Part shown: piece by piece, positions 1-8,684 of the stretch
How positions within the stretch are numbered: position 1 is the first letter of the stretch
Layout: every line of letters begins with the position of its first letter
Source: Acanthaster planci
Lineage: Eukaryota; Echinodermata; Asteroidea; Valvatida; Acanthasteridae
Length of the DNA: 15,714 bases
Direction: 5' to 3'
NCBI RefSeq assembly: GCF_001949145.1
Contig: NW_019091399.1
Location: forward strand, 885,066-900,779
Made by a program: the position numbers and the translations under genes
Notes under the pieces: model-generated
Databases searched by the model: none
The model's input: only the letters and a program-made list of their open reading frames with translations
Told to the model about the DNA's origin: nothing

Positions 1-73
1 CAAAAAGTACTCGACTACATCACTGATTAAATCGTTGTATTTCTGAGCGCAGGCTCATTAACATTGAATTTTT

Positions 74-140
74 ACAATAAGACGAGCCATAATCAGAAGG
101 CATCATAAAAATATTTCTATAAATCCCGAAGTTGGGACTA
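74..140 (+). repeat. Dispersed repeat, copy 1
   Basis: About 66 bp beginning TACAATAAGACGAGCCATAA matches 10268-10333 (TACAGTAAGACATGCCATAA) at roughly 80% identity without gaps, including CCATAATCA and ATTTCTAT. It is likely a fragment of a transposon family present more widely in the genome. Confidence 0.6.
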
Positions 141-410
141 ATAGTTGCCAGTTCGGGGCATTTCTTTCACAAAAAGCCCCAAATTGCGGACCTATATTTT
201 TGATAGAGGGAGGAGGCTAAATTCAGAAATGAGCGCTTAGTTTTACTGCTATTTTGGGGGTATCTTCGTTCAAAGGCGAATAAAAAAATTTTCGGCTAAC
301 CTCCAAGAAATTGAAACGAAAAGTGATCTTCTGGCCATAATCTTGAATTTCCAAAGAAAAACGGAGGCCAACCTCTTCACGAGAGTCAGCAGGCGGCGCT
401 ATTTTGGTCC

Positions 411-481
411 GATTTTGCACTGTTTTCTATGGATGCACTGACCCAATTCAAGCTCCATTGAAAATAGTGTAAAATCAACCA
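411..481. repeat. Imperfect hairpin
   Basis: ATTTTGCACTGTTTTCTATGG at 411-431 is inverted at 461-481, with 4 differences in 21 positions, around a 29-nt loop. It may be a decayed palindromic repeat. Confidence 0.45.
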
Positions 482-610
482 AGTTTGGAGCCCCATGGCA
501 GGCAACTGAAGTCCTTGAGGCCTCTCAAACAAAAAACGTGTTGTTTGGTCCTTCAGATTTAATGTGATTTTCAATTTTTAGTAGGTTAGCCAATGATTTT
601 TTTAATTTTC

Positions 611-646
611 CGCCCAAAACAAACTCACCGCCCAAAACAAACTCAC
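611..646 (+). repeat. 18-bp tandem duplication
   Basis: CGCCCAAAACAAACTCAC occurs twice head to tail, followed by a decayed third start (CCCCCCAAAA). Confidence 0.85.
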
Positions 647-1031
647 CCCCCAAAAAGTGAATGTTGCCAAGCCTTCCCAGCGGCCATTTTTCAAATGACA
701 TCCCTCACTTTCTTAGGGCTCTTCTGACTTATTTTCAATCCCATTTTTGTCTGCTTTGCCCCCAGATGGGTGCCCATGAATCTACAGAGATGATCCTGGG
801 CCATACTGACATAATCGCACCATTTCTTAGCCTAAACAGACCCGTCTTTTCGAAACAATCTCCGAGGGTGCTTTTGGGCGCCTACGCCTGGCACAGAATT
901 TTCTTTGAATTGGGACACTGCACCCCTGTGGGCACGTACTTGGTGGAGTGCAACCCCAATTGACTGAGGACAATGGATTGTGGGAGGGCAAAGGTCAAGC
1001 GATGCTATTCTTCGGGTTTTGGCGATCGCGT

Positions 1032-1199
1032 GTGTGTGAAAGCTGTCGATTATTCACCCGGGTACGCACCAAAGCGGGTAAGATGAATAGCCGGGTTAAG
1101 CGTATAGTGTGAAACCAATTCTCTGGGTTATTTTTACCCGGATGTGGGCAACTATCCGGGTAATAATTTACCCGGGTAATAAGAGCACTGTGTGAAACT
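1032..1199. repeat. Cluster of CCCGGGTAA-like motifs bounded by GTGTGAAA
   Basis: Within 168 bp, the words CCCGGGTA, GCGGGTAA, CCGGGTTA, ACCCGG and CCGGGTAA occur in both orientations. GTGTGAAA appears at the left edge, the middle and the right edge. Repeated motifs of this kind resemble MITE interiors, but I cannot place exact ends. Confidence 0.4.
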
Positions 1200-1354
1200 G
1201 GTATCTTCTGAGGATAATTTCTAGCGAAACTCTGAGTGACATGTGAAGCAAGATCACGGAGAGCATCCCCCCAAACCTTTGTGTTGGTCATTGTTTAATC
1301 GGAATATCAGGCATTCTTTACAGACATCTAGGCGGGATGTGTTAGGCAACAATA

Positions 1355-1362
1355 CTCTAAGG
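1355..1362. repeat. hAT target-site duplication, left copy
   Basis: CTCTAAGG directly abuts the left end of the hAT element and is identical to the right copy at 1888-1895. Confidence 0.85.
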
Positions 1363-1887
1363 CAGTGTTGGAGTCGAGTCCTCAAATCCGAGTACAAAGT
1401 ACTCCGAGTACTTTAGGGGAAGAGTCCTGGGCCGAGTCCGAGTCCCAATCTCCGAGTCTGAGTACATCAAAGGCCGAGTACTGGGCCGAGTCCAATTGCA
1501 AAGCAGAGCAATAAACAAATAAGTAAATAATTAAAACTGGATTACACAGGCACATGGTCTTCATGCAACATAAATCTGCATGACCATGTGGATATTCACA
1601 CCTTTTATTCATGTCAAAATGTCGATGCATAAACTGGCAATGGTTATTTTTACCGTTCTAACCAAACAATGTGGCTGATGAGTACCTGTGCAGAAACCTT
1701 TACCAAAGACTTAATTTAGTACATAAGGAAACCCTGAGATGCATTCGCGAGGTATCGATTAACCGCTGTACTCAAATTATACCCTCGAGTATACTTGACG
1801 TCCGAGTACATGCAAAATTCGCTTACATAGAATAGAGTACGGGCCAAGTCCAAATAAGTTGTACCGAGTACGAGTACTCCAACACTG
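1363..1887. mobile_element. Non-autonomous hAT DNA transposon (MITE)
   Basis: The 525-bp element begins CAGTGTTGGAGT and ends with its exact inverse ACTCCAACACTG, a 12-bp perfect terminal inverted repeat. It is flanked on both sides by the same 8 bp, CTCTAAGG (1355-1362 and 1888-1895). An 8-bp duplication and CAGTG-type ends are hallmarks of the hAT superfamily. Copies of GAGTCC and CCGAGTAC crowd both ends, resembling the subterminal transposase-binding repeats of hAT elements. No transposase is encoded, so it would depend on one supplied elsewhere. The intact duplication argues for a fairly recent insertion. Confidence 0.88.
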
Positions 1888-1895
1888 CTCTAAGG
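1888..1895. repeat. hAT target-site duplication, right copy
   Basis: CTCTAAGG directly abuts the right end of the hAT element and is identical to the left copy at 1355-1362. Confidence 0.85.
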
Positions 1896-2196
1896 TGTGT
1901 AGCTGGGATTGGAGTGTGGGGGGTACCCTTCCGTCCCAAATCTTGCTGGGTATATTGAGTGGCCTACTTTACTTCCACCTCCCCGTACTGAAATTATGTG
2001 TCACTGAAATGGCTTCCACCTCTGAATCTGCTACCATGGGATTGGTGTGCGACAATGTCCACTCAGCCGTTTTAATTTGCCACAAAATGACCAACTTGGA
2101 GGGAGGTTCATCCAAACATGGTCTTGAAAATGTCCCAAAGGCCACGGCAACTGCAGAACCAAGCCACTGTGAGAGCCCAATTTGTTGTACATGTAC

Positions 2197-2345
2197 GGTT
2201 GCTATTGCTGTTGGTTGTTTAGTTGTTGCTTGCCGAGATTGCTGTTGTTGCTTGTTCTTTTTATTATTGGTTGTCGCTGGTTGTTGGCATTTAGTTTGCT
2301 GTCAACTGTTCGCTGTTAGTTGTTTTTGTTCGTTGTTACTTATTT
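2197..2345 (+). repeat. GTT/GCT-rich low-complexity tract
   Basis: This is an irregular run of GTTGTTG and TGCTGTTG words. It makes a long open frame (to 2371) rich in Cys, Val and Leu, which I take as compositional and not a gene. Confidence 0.6.
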
Positions 2346-2650
2346 CCGGTAACGAAACCAAACATTCCTAATGAGCACTCTAAGTACACTGTGCTGCAGT
2401 TTGTAAGCCTAAAGAAAGGTGGAAATAAGAAGCAGTTCAAGTTTTATTGGTGGGAAGAAACCCCCAGAATATTCTCCGTGAAACCCATTGAATCAAGTGG
2501 GGACTGAAAAGCCCAAGCTAACCGAACGGGGAATAGTACCCAGGCCGCAGAGGTGAAAGGCGAGGGAGAAAAGCACTCTGCGAACCCAACTCCCTGTCTA
2601 TTTCTCAGATAGACAAGCCGGATAACAACTCATATCTTCCAACCTCTGTG

Positions 2651-3238
2651 TTTATTGAACACCGTACACTTTGAGTTCATGAGCCACCAGAGATAATGGC
2701 GGAAAATGCGAGGGTACGCAAATCCTCGTTGCACTTGATCAGGCTAACTTCGTAGCTACCTCGGCCAGCCTTCTCGTTCATCGATTTGTCTGTGGTGACC
2801 CTATTTGAGTACAACCTTGAACAAGAAAGTTTCCTGTAAGCATCATATTTCTACTCTTCTACACCCAAAAATATAAAAAATAAATATCGATACAAAATGG
2901 ATGCAATAAAAGCCATAAAGAAAATATATCCAAAATATATGTCATGCACGTTGTTAGAAAATAAAATCTTGTTACCACCAAAAGATACAGCCTTGGCTTA
3001 TTTCCATTGTTACCTTTACAAAAGTTAATAGAAAAGACGCATTAAAATGTAGTAAGATACACCCAAAATAAAAGTTTGCAAAATAAATCTTGTAACCTCT
3101 GGGAAAAAAAAAAAATGTATGAAAGAATTAACTCTTCAGGATTTCTCCTCTTCATGACAATTCACATTATTAAAGGAGAGAGATCAGCCGCACTCGCCTC
3201 TCTAATCCTGCTTCCTCCTGGTGGTTGGCCGTAAGCTA
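2651..3238 (-). other. Probable 3' UTR of the UNC93A-like gene with poly(A) signal
   Basis: Downstream of the stop on the minus strand there is no further coding. The first canonical AATAAA on that strand is at 2656-2651, followed by a moderately GT-rich stretch (GTTGTT then TTGTC), consistent with cleavage near 2630. A second AATAAA lies at 2448-2443. The length of about 590 nt is an estimate from signals alone. Confidence 0.45.
3082..3115 (+). other. AATAAA followed by A12 tract
   Basis: AATAAA at 3082-3087 is followed 16 nt later by twelve A residues (3104-3115). Several other AATAAA-like words lie upstream at 2880-3075. This is the imprint expected from a poly(A)-tailed retro-insertion, or it may be chance in AT-rich DNA. 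Confidence 0.3.
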
Positions 3239-3564
3239 TCACTGATCCATTTCATTTACGGTTTCTCCAAGACCTGTGTCCAGCCTTCCCTCTTTGTGGC
3301 CTCCAGAGTCCATATCAGTGCCAGCGGGGACATACTGAACCCTCTCACTGGGCCGGCGCTTGTCTCGATGGACTCTAAATTCTAGTATGCTGTAGAGAAC
3401 AAGAACTGTCAACAGCGCCCCTACTGTAACGGCGATCACATGACTGGCACAGACAGCCTCAGTGACCCCCAGGATGGAGATGAAGGCAAAACCCAGGGAC
3501 TGCCAGAAGCAGAGATTGCCAAATGCCGCTTCCTTCTGGTCCGGGAAGAGAAGTCCAAGAAGAA
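3239..3564 (-). CDS. UNC93A-like: UNC93A-like terminal coding exon 4
   Basis: The exon starts after a CAATTAG acceptor. The two bases TT complete Ile387 with the A from exon 3. It encodes residues 388-494 and the TGA at 3241-3239. KEAAFGN followed by FWQSLGFA matches the KEAAFANYRLWEALGF-type region of vertebrate UNC93A. A final membrane helix is followed by a basic then acidic, Gly-rich cytoplasmic tail ending in EMDQ. Confidence 0.9.
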
Positions 3565-6500
3565 CTAATTGATACAAATTTGGAAAAAGAATTGAAAAAA
3601 AAAAACAATAAATAACACATCAACAGATTCAGCGCAAGTGTATGGTGCCCCTGCATTCCAAAATGTTTTTGAATCCCCCTCCATGATCCCCACAACCAAC
3701 ACACGAGCTTAACCTTCACCTTTCTACATGTACATACAGGGTGTCTTCAAAAAAAGAAACCAAGATTAATTCATCTGTTTCTTGAATGTGACTAATCAGT
3801 TTTGTAAATGGTAACCATAGTCTGTGACAGTTTGACATCCTCTTCTGTACGACACCCAGAAATTTAAATTTCTGTCACACATGACTGAGCTTGTGGTTTA
3901 ATGAACTGTGTCTGAAATGTCTGTAAACCAGATGTATCACAGGTTTGCACAGCGTGAAACTACTACCAAAACCCTCGACTCAAAGGCAACCTCAGATAGG
4001 GACTTATTCTTGCAGCAGCTTCACCCCATGTACTCCAACACGCCCCCCATTTCATTCGATGCAAACTTCTGCCTTTGTTCTCATCTCTTTTAAATTGGTA
4101 TCATGAATTTGGAGATTTAAAGATACATTACTTAATTCTGACAAAACAGCCATCTCTTGATAGTATGTATTCAACACCCACACTATTGAGTACAAAGCCA
4201 TTTCATGTTCAGTCACCTGTATTCGAAATTTGGATTATTTTGGTGTCACACGAAATAGGACATCATGATAGAACAGATGATGGTTACCATTTACCAAAAC
4301 AATTAAGTCACACTCAAGAAACAAATTTATCTCAGTTTCCTTTTTATTAAAGATACCCTGTGAAATGATGACAATGTCTGATGCTACTCACTTGATCCGA
4401 TGGTAGGAATGGTTGCCCTTGGGAACCCAAGTCCGGAGGCCATGGCGAAAAGATGCCACAGTTGGCCGCTTTCTGGATCCCACAGTGCCATGACTAGCAG
4501 CAGGAGGAGATAAACAGCTGCCCCAGCAAAGAAGACTGGCACACGGCCCGTGTACTTCATCAATCGGCCCATCACAGGCGAGATGACCACTGCCGTGACG
4601 TACATGGATACCCCCACGAAGCCAACAGCCTGAATGCCTTGCGTGCAGCCAATAAAAAACTAAAATTTTAAAAAGATAAGAGTGCAAGCCGACAAAAAAA
4701 AAAATGGATTATTTTCAAAATGTTGTCCTTTGTCCTCCACCATGTCTATCACAATTCTTAACTTTTATGAGCAAAGTTTGAAGATCGACAGAAGTAAACT
4801 ACTTTTCAATAAATGCAGTTTCTTCCATTTGCTTCAAATTATGCAAAATTTGATTGAAAGTTTTTGATGCCCTGCATGTAGACATACACGTAACTTGGAT
4901 CTTACTGTTTTGTTCTTTTGTTGTCATAAATTACACAATGGTACGTACCTTTGTGAAGTGGCCAGCGGTAAAAGCCACGTCAACACCACCAAAAGCCAGC
5001 AACGGAATCAGCAGGGCCATCCGGGGCTGTCTCATCAAGCACAACGTGGACAGCATGCCATGGAATAGCTCCTTGCTTGTAGAAACCACCTCTCCTGCGT
5101 CGGTGTCCGGAGACGCTTTTGGTGGTACTCTCTCCAGACAGACTACGGCAATGACTACCGCAAGTATCCCAAAGCCAACATAAATTGAGAGCAGCAGATT
5201 GCGACTTCCTTGGTCAGGGGGAACAAGAGCCCCGGTGCTGTTGGCAATGTCACTACTTCCTTTTATAATAAAAAAAATGAATGAAAAATTAGCAGTTGCT
5301 GAGAGGAAAAAAAAACGTGATGGGGTAAAAGAAATGTAGGGTTGGATTCTATCCCAGCAAATACAACATTGGCATTACTTTTGTTGGTTTGACTTGTTTC
5401 ACAAAAGTGACCTGTTAGAAATAGGTATTAGCGGGGCATTTTTCCGTGATGATGATCAAACTTGAGTGAGCAGATATGAAGATACATCTAGACAGTGTTG
5501 ATACTTTTATGACCACTCTTCGAAGGCACAAAAAATTCAAAGAATGTAACAATCTGGGAGGCAGTGGAGCTGGAGTAGAAGTAAAGCATCTCAATGAAAT
5601 GGCTGCAAACCATCTTTTGAACAAAACTGGGGAAACCCCAAATAAAAAAGTGATATGGGCAATGGCTGTAAACCTGAAACTTATCCTGGTTTGATCAATA
5701 CACAATTAAGATACATGTATTTTGTTGAGTTTCGTCAACCTCCTGTTTTGGTTAGTGTTTGATCTGCCACACCCTCCAAATTTTTTGTGCAAGTCAATAA
5801 CCTGTCAGAGAGCTTAAATAACTTATCCCTTATAATCCGTATTTTCAAAAAGGCACTTGATCGATGTTTAAACTTGATGTTTCTCAATATGCCTTTTTTT
5901 GAGTTCGGCTGCTTTGGCATACAGAAATCGCATGTTTCAAGTAATGCTCCTTAACATACAAGGTACCGCTACGGCAACTTCCCACTCAGATGCCTCTGGT
6001 ACATTGTAGCTTCAGTGCAAACCATACTGCACTTTTTTGACCAATCCAAAAGCACATGTACATGTTGATCCACAGCAAGCTGGAATTATGGTTGCTGTCC
6101 AAATGAATCTTCCTGTCATGTATCAGATAAAGGGTATTTTTCCCCTGAAAAATTCTATTTGAGTCCTTGAGAGCACGAATGATGAGACAATTACCATTCA
6201 CTGGCCTATGACATGATTCTTACTGCATGTACATACCACAAGCATGTATTCCACAAAATCCCAGGTCAAAAGGTTCGTCGTGGTCCATCAACTGCCATCC
6301 TTTCTGAAAAACCAGAGACGATATCACGTTGCCACATACCGTGCTGGAACGAGATACACTAAAGAAAATGCCATGCAAAAGTGCTACGTCGGCTGCTGGA
6401 TCTCTCTGATTCACTGCGGCTAACTCCATAGCAACAGCTGTAATATAGGTTCCCCTGGAAACCCACACAAAGGCAGCACCAATGCCGAGGACTGTCCCAG

Positions 6501-6816
6501 TGAAGATGAGCAAGTAGGCATTGGTGAAGTAATTACCTGCCGTGTACAACGTGAACAGACTCATCCCCAGCACCATGCTCCACTTTGTTCCCAACTTAGA
6601 GCGGATGACAGCCGGCACCAGCAGGCCGGCTACAGCGCAGCAGACATTGAGTATGGCCAGGCTAGCCAGTCCCGCGCCCTCGGCACTGTTGAGAGTACTT
6701 TGCAGATCCCGCAGACCCCGGAATGCGGTGAAGCACAAGAAGTAGCAGACGCTGAAGACAAAGAATCTCTTCCACTGGAGCCTGATCGCACGGTGACGGT
6801 CAGAAGTGCTGTCCAT
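3239..6816 (-). CDS. UNC93A-like: UNC93A-like major-facilitator membrane protein (4 coding exons)
   Basis: Coding exons in transcript order are 6816-6237, 5259-4949, 4659-4392 and 3564-3239; the phases join exactly to give 494 residues (human UNC93A is about 457). What is seen: hydrophobic segments near residues 18-35, 50-70, 79-97, 102-120, 147-167, 215-235, 272-290, 308-326, 338-357 and 428-446, and a charged C-terminal tail from about 450. Family marks are a GLxxLQSTL-type stretch at 34-42, NxISSLVF at 163-170, a CGSSD turn with an N-S-T sequon at 200-202, a YTGR motif at 333-336, and KEAAFGN at 397-403. UNC-93 proteins are multi-pass, MFS-like; UNC93A has been linked to nutrient status, while C. 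elegans UNC-93 regulates a two-pore potassium channel. Substrate and membrane location cannot be read here. The start is the first Met of the exon, with a G after ATG, just downstream of a 3' splice site. The family call is firm; orthology to UNC93A rather than a paralogue is inferred. Confidence 0.9.
3737..4360. mobile_element. Inverted-repeat DNA transposon remnant in UNC93A-like intron 3
   Basis: The left end, starting CAGGGTGTCTTCAAAAAAAG, and the inverse of the right end, starting CAGGGTATCTTTAATAAAAA, align imperfectly over about 95 bp. The shared inner block is GTAAATGGTAACCAT (3807-3821, inverse near 4281-4295). The CAGGGTGTC-plus-A-run ends recall Tc1/mariner-like ends, and a TA stands left of the element, but the matching right TA is missing, so the superfamily is tentative. 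No transposase is recognisable. The element makes up about three quarters of the 827-nt intron. Confidence 0.75.
4392..4659 (-). CDS. UNC93A-like: UNC93A-like coding exon 3
   Basis: This exon has 268 nt, starts in phase 0 after a TTTTAG acceptor, and ends in phase 1 at an A|GTGAGT donor. It encodes residues 298-386 plus one base. It contains CTQGIQAVGF, matching the CTLGIQFVGY-type segment of UNC93A, then a membrane helix, the YTGR loop motif, and another strongly hydrophobic helix (338-357). The last 16 residues differ from the vertebrate pattern; see findings. Confidence 0.9.
4949..5259 (-). CDS. UNC93A-like: UNC93A-like coding exon 2
   Basis: This exon has 311 nt and encodes residues 194-297. 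It includes the glycosylation sequon NST, a transmembrane segment (about 215-235), a hydrophilic cytoplasmic-type loop (237-256), and another membrane segment (272-290). It ends at an AAG|GTACGT donor in phase 0. The acceptor TATTATAAAAG is pyrimidine-poor close to the junction, with a T-run slightly upstream. The frame and similarity to UNC93A (LxSTxxL, then the HFTK/EYTR-like end) support the exon strongly. Confidence 0.88.
5260..6236 (-). other. UNC93A-like intron 1
   Basis: This 977-nt intron runs from GTATGT to a TATAAAAG acceptor. Open frames inside (about 70-96 codons on either strand near 5415-5705) have no family signature, and I see no long inverted repeat here. Confidence 0.6.
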
Positions 6817-6822
6817 TTTTAC
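6237..6822 (-). CDS. UNC93A-like: UNC93A-like coding exon 1 (with 6 nt of 5' UTR)
   Basis: Coding runs from the ATG at 6816 to 6237 (580 nt, ends in phase 1) and encodes residues 1-193 plus the first base of Gly194. Six UTR bases precede the ATG, because a good acceptor (pyrimidine-rich, CTCTCTTTCCAG) ends at 6823. This implies at least one upstream non-coding exon. The chosen donor is GTATGT at 6236-6231. A second donor-like GTAAGA lies 13 nt further on. I prefer the first because it produces the Cys-Gly-x-Ser-Asp turn found in vertebrate UNC93A. Confidence 0.85.
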
Positions 6823-6840
6823 CTGGAAAGAGAGTCCGTG
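6823..6840 (-). promoter_or_regulatory. 3' splice site ahead of the UNC93A-like start codon
   Basis: On the minus strand a CTCTCTTTCCAG stretch stands six bases before the ATG. It marks the end of a 5' UTR intron. The same bases read CAG|GTAAAA, which also resembles a donor, so the first exon structure is uncertain. Confidence 0.6.
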
Positions 6841-7522
6841 TAGATTAATTGTGAAATGTTGAGTCCATGGTCAATTGTGCCGCTGCAGCAGGTCATTAAA
6901 CTTTGTCAGTGCACAAAATCCACTCTCTAGTTCTTCCCTTGTTTGAGTACACAACACATGCACAGGGGCATGTCATTAGTGAAATAATGCATTTACAGTA
7001 ATTGTTGCTGGTACATGCTGGAATAGCACACACACAGCACAAAATATGGAGACTACGTGTTGGTCCAGATGTGTCAAGCTCTAATATATTCTGTCCAATT
7101 GAAGGCAAATTAGACAATCAGACAATCAATACATGTCGGTCTCGTACATTCACTTGGAGCATCAAAATTACTTTTTCTTTTGCATACATGTTTCAACATG
7201 TACTTTGGTAGTTCATTATCCATGGGTAAGCAGAAACGTATACGCACACAAACACTCTATGTGTGCTAAAGAAATTAAGGCAATGTCTGCATGAGTCTGC
7301 GCTACCTGTGAACAATTTCCAAGTTCCATTTGGTGAAACTGGTTCCCATCCATTCAGTCCTTTTAAACAGTGCAGTATTAAATTCTGCCTTGTTACAATC
7401 TTTGCTGCACATGTTCTTTAAGCTATTTCTTTGGTCCCTTCTAAATGTACACAAACTCATTTACTGTTTACTTCTTGGGCCTGTGCTTGATGTTGATGAG
7501 GAGTGGGGCAAGGGTGATAGGG
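6841..7522. other. Upstream / 5' intron DNA of the UNC93A-like gene
   Basis: There is no coding sequence. An untranslated first exon of the minus-strand gene must lie in or beyond this stretch, but no TATA box or other promoter element can be fixed. Several TACATG words occur. Confidence 0.4.
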
Positions 7523-7711
7523 GTTCACTCAAGCTCTACTGAGTGAAACGTTAGTATTCCTCTTTCAAATTTTGGACGGTATCGCTAGTATTAATCTTTT
7601 TCCAATTTTGGACCTCTTTTTGAATTTTGGACGGAATCAGTAGACCGATCCCATCCAAAATTTGAAAAAGAGGAAAACTAATGCTCAGCTCGGTAGAGCT
7701 AAGTTCACTGT
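7523..7711. mobile_element. Compact foldback (MITE-like) element
   Basis: The arms at about 7523-7598 and 7634-7711 are imperfect inverted copies of one another. Matching blocks include CTCTAC/GTAGAG, TTAGTATTCCTCTTTC against its inverse, and AAATTTTGGACGG against CCATCCAAAATTT. Between the arms, TTTTGGAC motifs repeat directly. Transcribed, it would form a hairpin of roughly 75 bp. No coding sequence is present. Confidence 0.65.
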
Positions 7712-8185
7712 AACTACAAAAATGATGGCGAGGTGATGAATATACACTACAAACATAATAAAGTCAGTGATATAAGAAAATGTTTATAAGAAAACAAACA
7801 CATTTAAGCCCACAGTTAAGCTTGAAGCTCCAGATTAGGGCCAGTTGCCTGGACTATATGTACAGTATGCCTACATGTACCTGCAGTCAGTACTTTCCAT
7901 TGGCTGACCCTGGATAGCTAGAGTTGATACATTGTACATGTCTGACCCAACTGAGCATGCACCTGAGCAGTATGCATGGTAGGTTACGGTACTTCCAGAA
8001 CTGTAAGGTTTATACAAACCTTGCAGATAGTGTACAAACCTCTATAAACACATTTTGGCTGTTTTGATTGTGGCAACTTACCTTTCCACCACAGCTTCAT
8101 GTATTTGTGCATCAAATTTCATACATGCCTTCTTGGTGGAGTTAGCTGACAGACTGGGAGAATTATTCACCTTATATCCTCATTC
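7712..8185. other. Non-coding intergenic DNA
   Basis: Nothing gene-like is seen. A small perfect hairpin, AAGGTTT-ATAC-AAACCTT, lies near 8006-8023, and TACATGTA words recur. Confidence 0.4.
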
Positions 8186-8679
8186 ACCCTCCTATGCTGA
8201 AGTCACTCTTTGGGTCACTTGGTAAACAACTCAAAGAAGCACAGCTGTGTCCTGTTGTGCACTGCACCAACATGCAAGAGAGGCACTTGTGCATATTTGG
8301 GCACTTGTGCATATTTGTGCTGTAAAACCAACAGAGGGTTAACCCTCTTATATGGTTTAACAACACACATATGCATGAATGCCCAGAGTCACTCTTGTGC
8401 TTATGTTTCCTTTATGGAACACAAATATGCACAGCTTCAATGTGCATACAGTTGGTTGCCTGCACAAGATGACCCAGGCTCTTTTGTGCATTCCTCCTCA
8501 CTGCAGTTGGTTTACTACACAATTGTGCACATGAAATAATGACGTGCAATTGTTGGACAACACAAAAGTGCAATCAGATATTCCTTTGTCTGATAGTTGG
8601 TGCAGTGCACAACAACACAGCTGTGCATCTTTGTCAAGCTTACCAACTGACCCAAAGAGTAGCTTCAGCATAGGAGGGT
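8186..8679. mobile_element. Foldback MITE-like element, about 490 bp
   Basis: The left arm 8186-8275 and right arm 8594-8679 are inverted copies with high identity. Shared blocks include ACCCTCCTATGCTGAAG, CTCTTTGGGTCA, GCACAGCTGTGT and TTGTGCACTGCACCAAC. The interior is rich in TTGTGCA words and has an 18-bp tandem pair at 8283-8318. Open frames inside are products of the repeats. It has no transposase. No clear target duplication was found. Confidence 0.75.
8283..8318 (+). repeat. 18-bp tandem pair inside the 8186-8679 foldback
   Basis: GCACTTGTGCATATTTGG is followed directly by GCACTTGTGCATATTTGT, identical except at the last base. Confidence 0.85.
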
Positions 8680-8684
8680 TAAAA

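Larger units (their letters stand above)
1..1031. other. Non-coding DNA, no gene recognised
   Basis: This AT-rich stretch has no exon with splice sites and recognisable protein similarity. A 100-codon frame at 661-963 has no familiar motif and ordinary composition. The tandem repeat, hairpin and dispersed repeat listed separately are the only structures I can support. Confidence 0.5.

Noticed and set aside
661-963. 100-codon open frame on the plus strand
   Set aside because: It has an ATG start but no motif, no similarity I recognise, and it lies in repeat-like DNA.
1859-2371. 170-codon open frame on the plus strand
   Set aside because: It begins inside the end of the hAT element and runs through GTT-rich low-complexity DNA. 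The Cys/Val-rich product has no recognisable domain and no splice sites support it.
3104-3126. Minus-strand T-run followed by CCCAG as a splice acceptor
   Set aside because: It lies beyond the stop codon of the UNC93A-like gene and leads into no coding sequence. A 3' UTR intron is possible but unsupported.
5415-5920. Open frames of 60-96 codons within UNC93A-like intron 1, considered as reverse-transcriptase remnants
   Set aside because: No reverse transcriptase or endonuclease motif could be identified in any frame.
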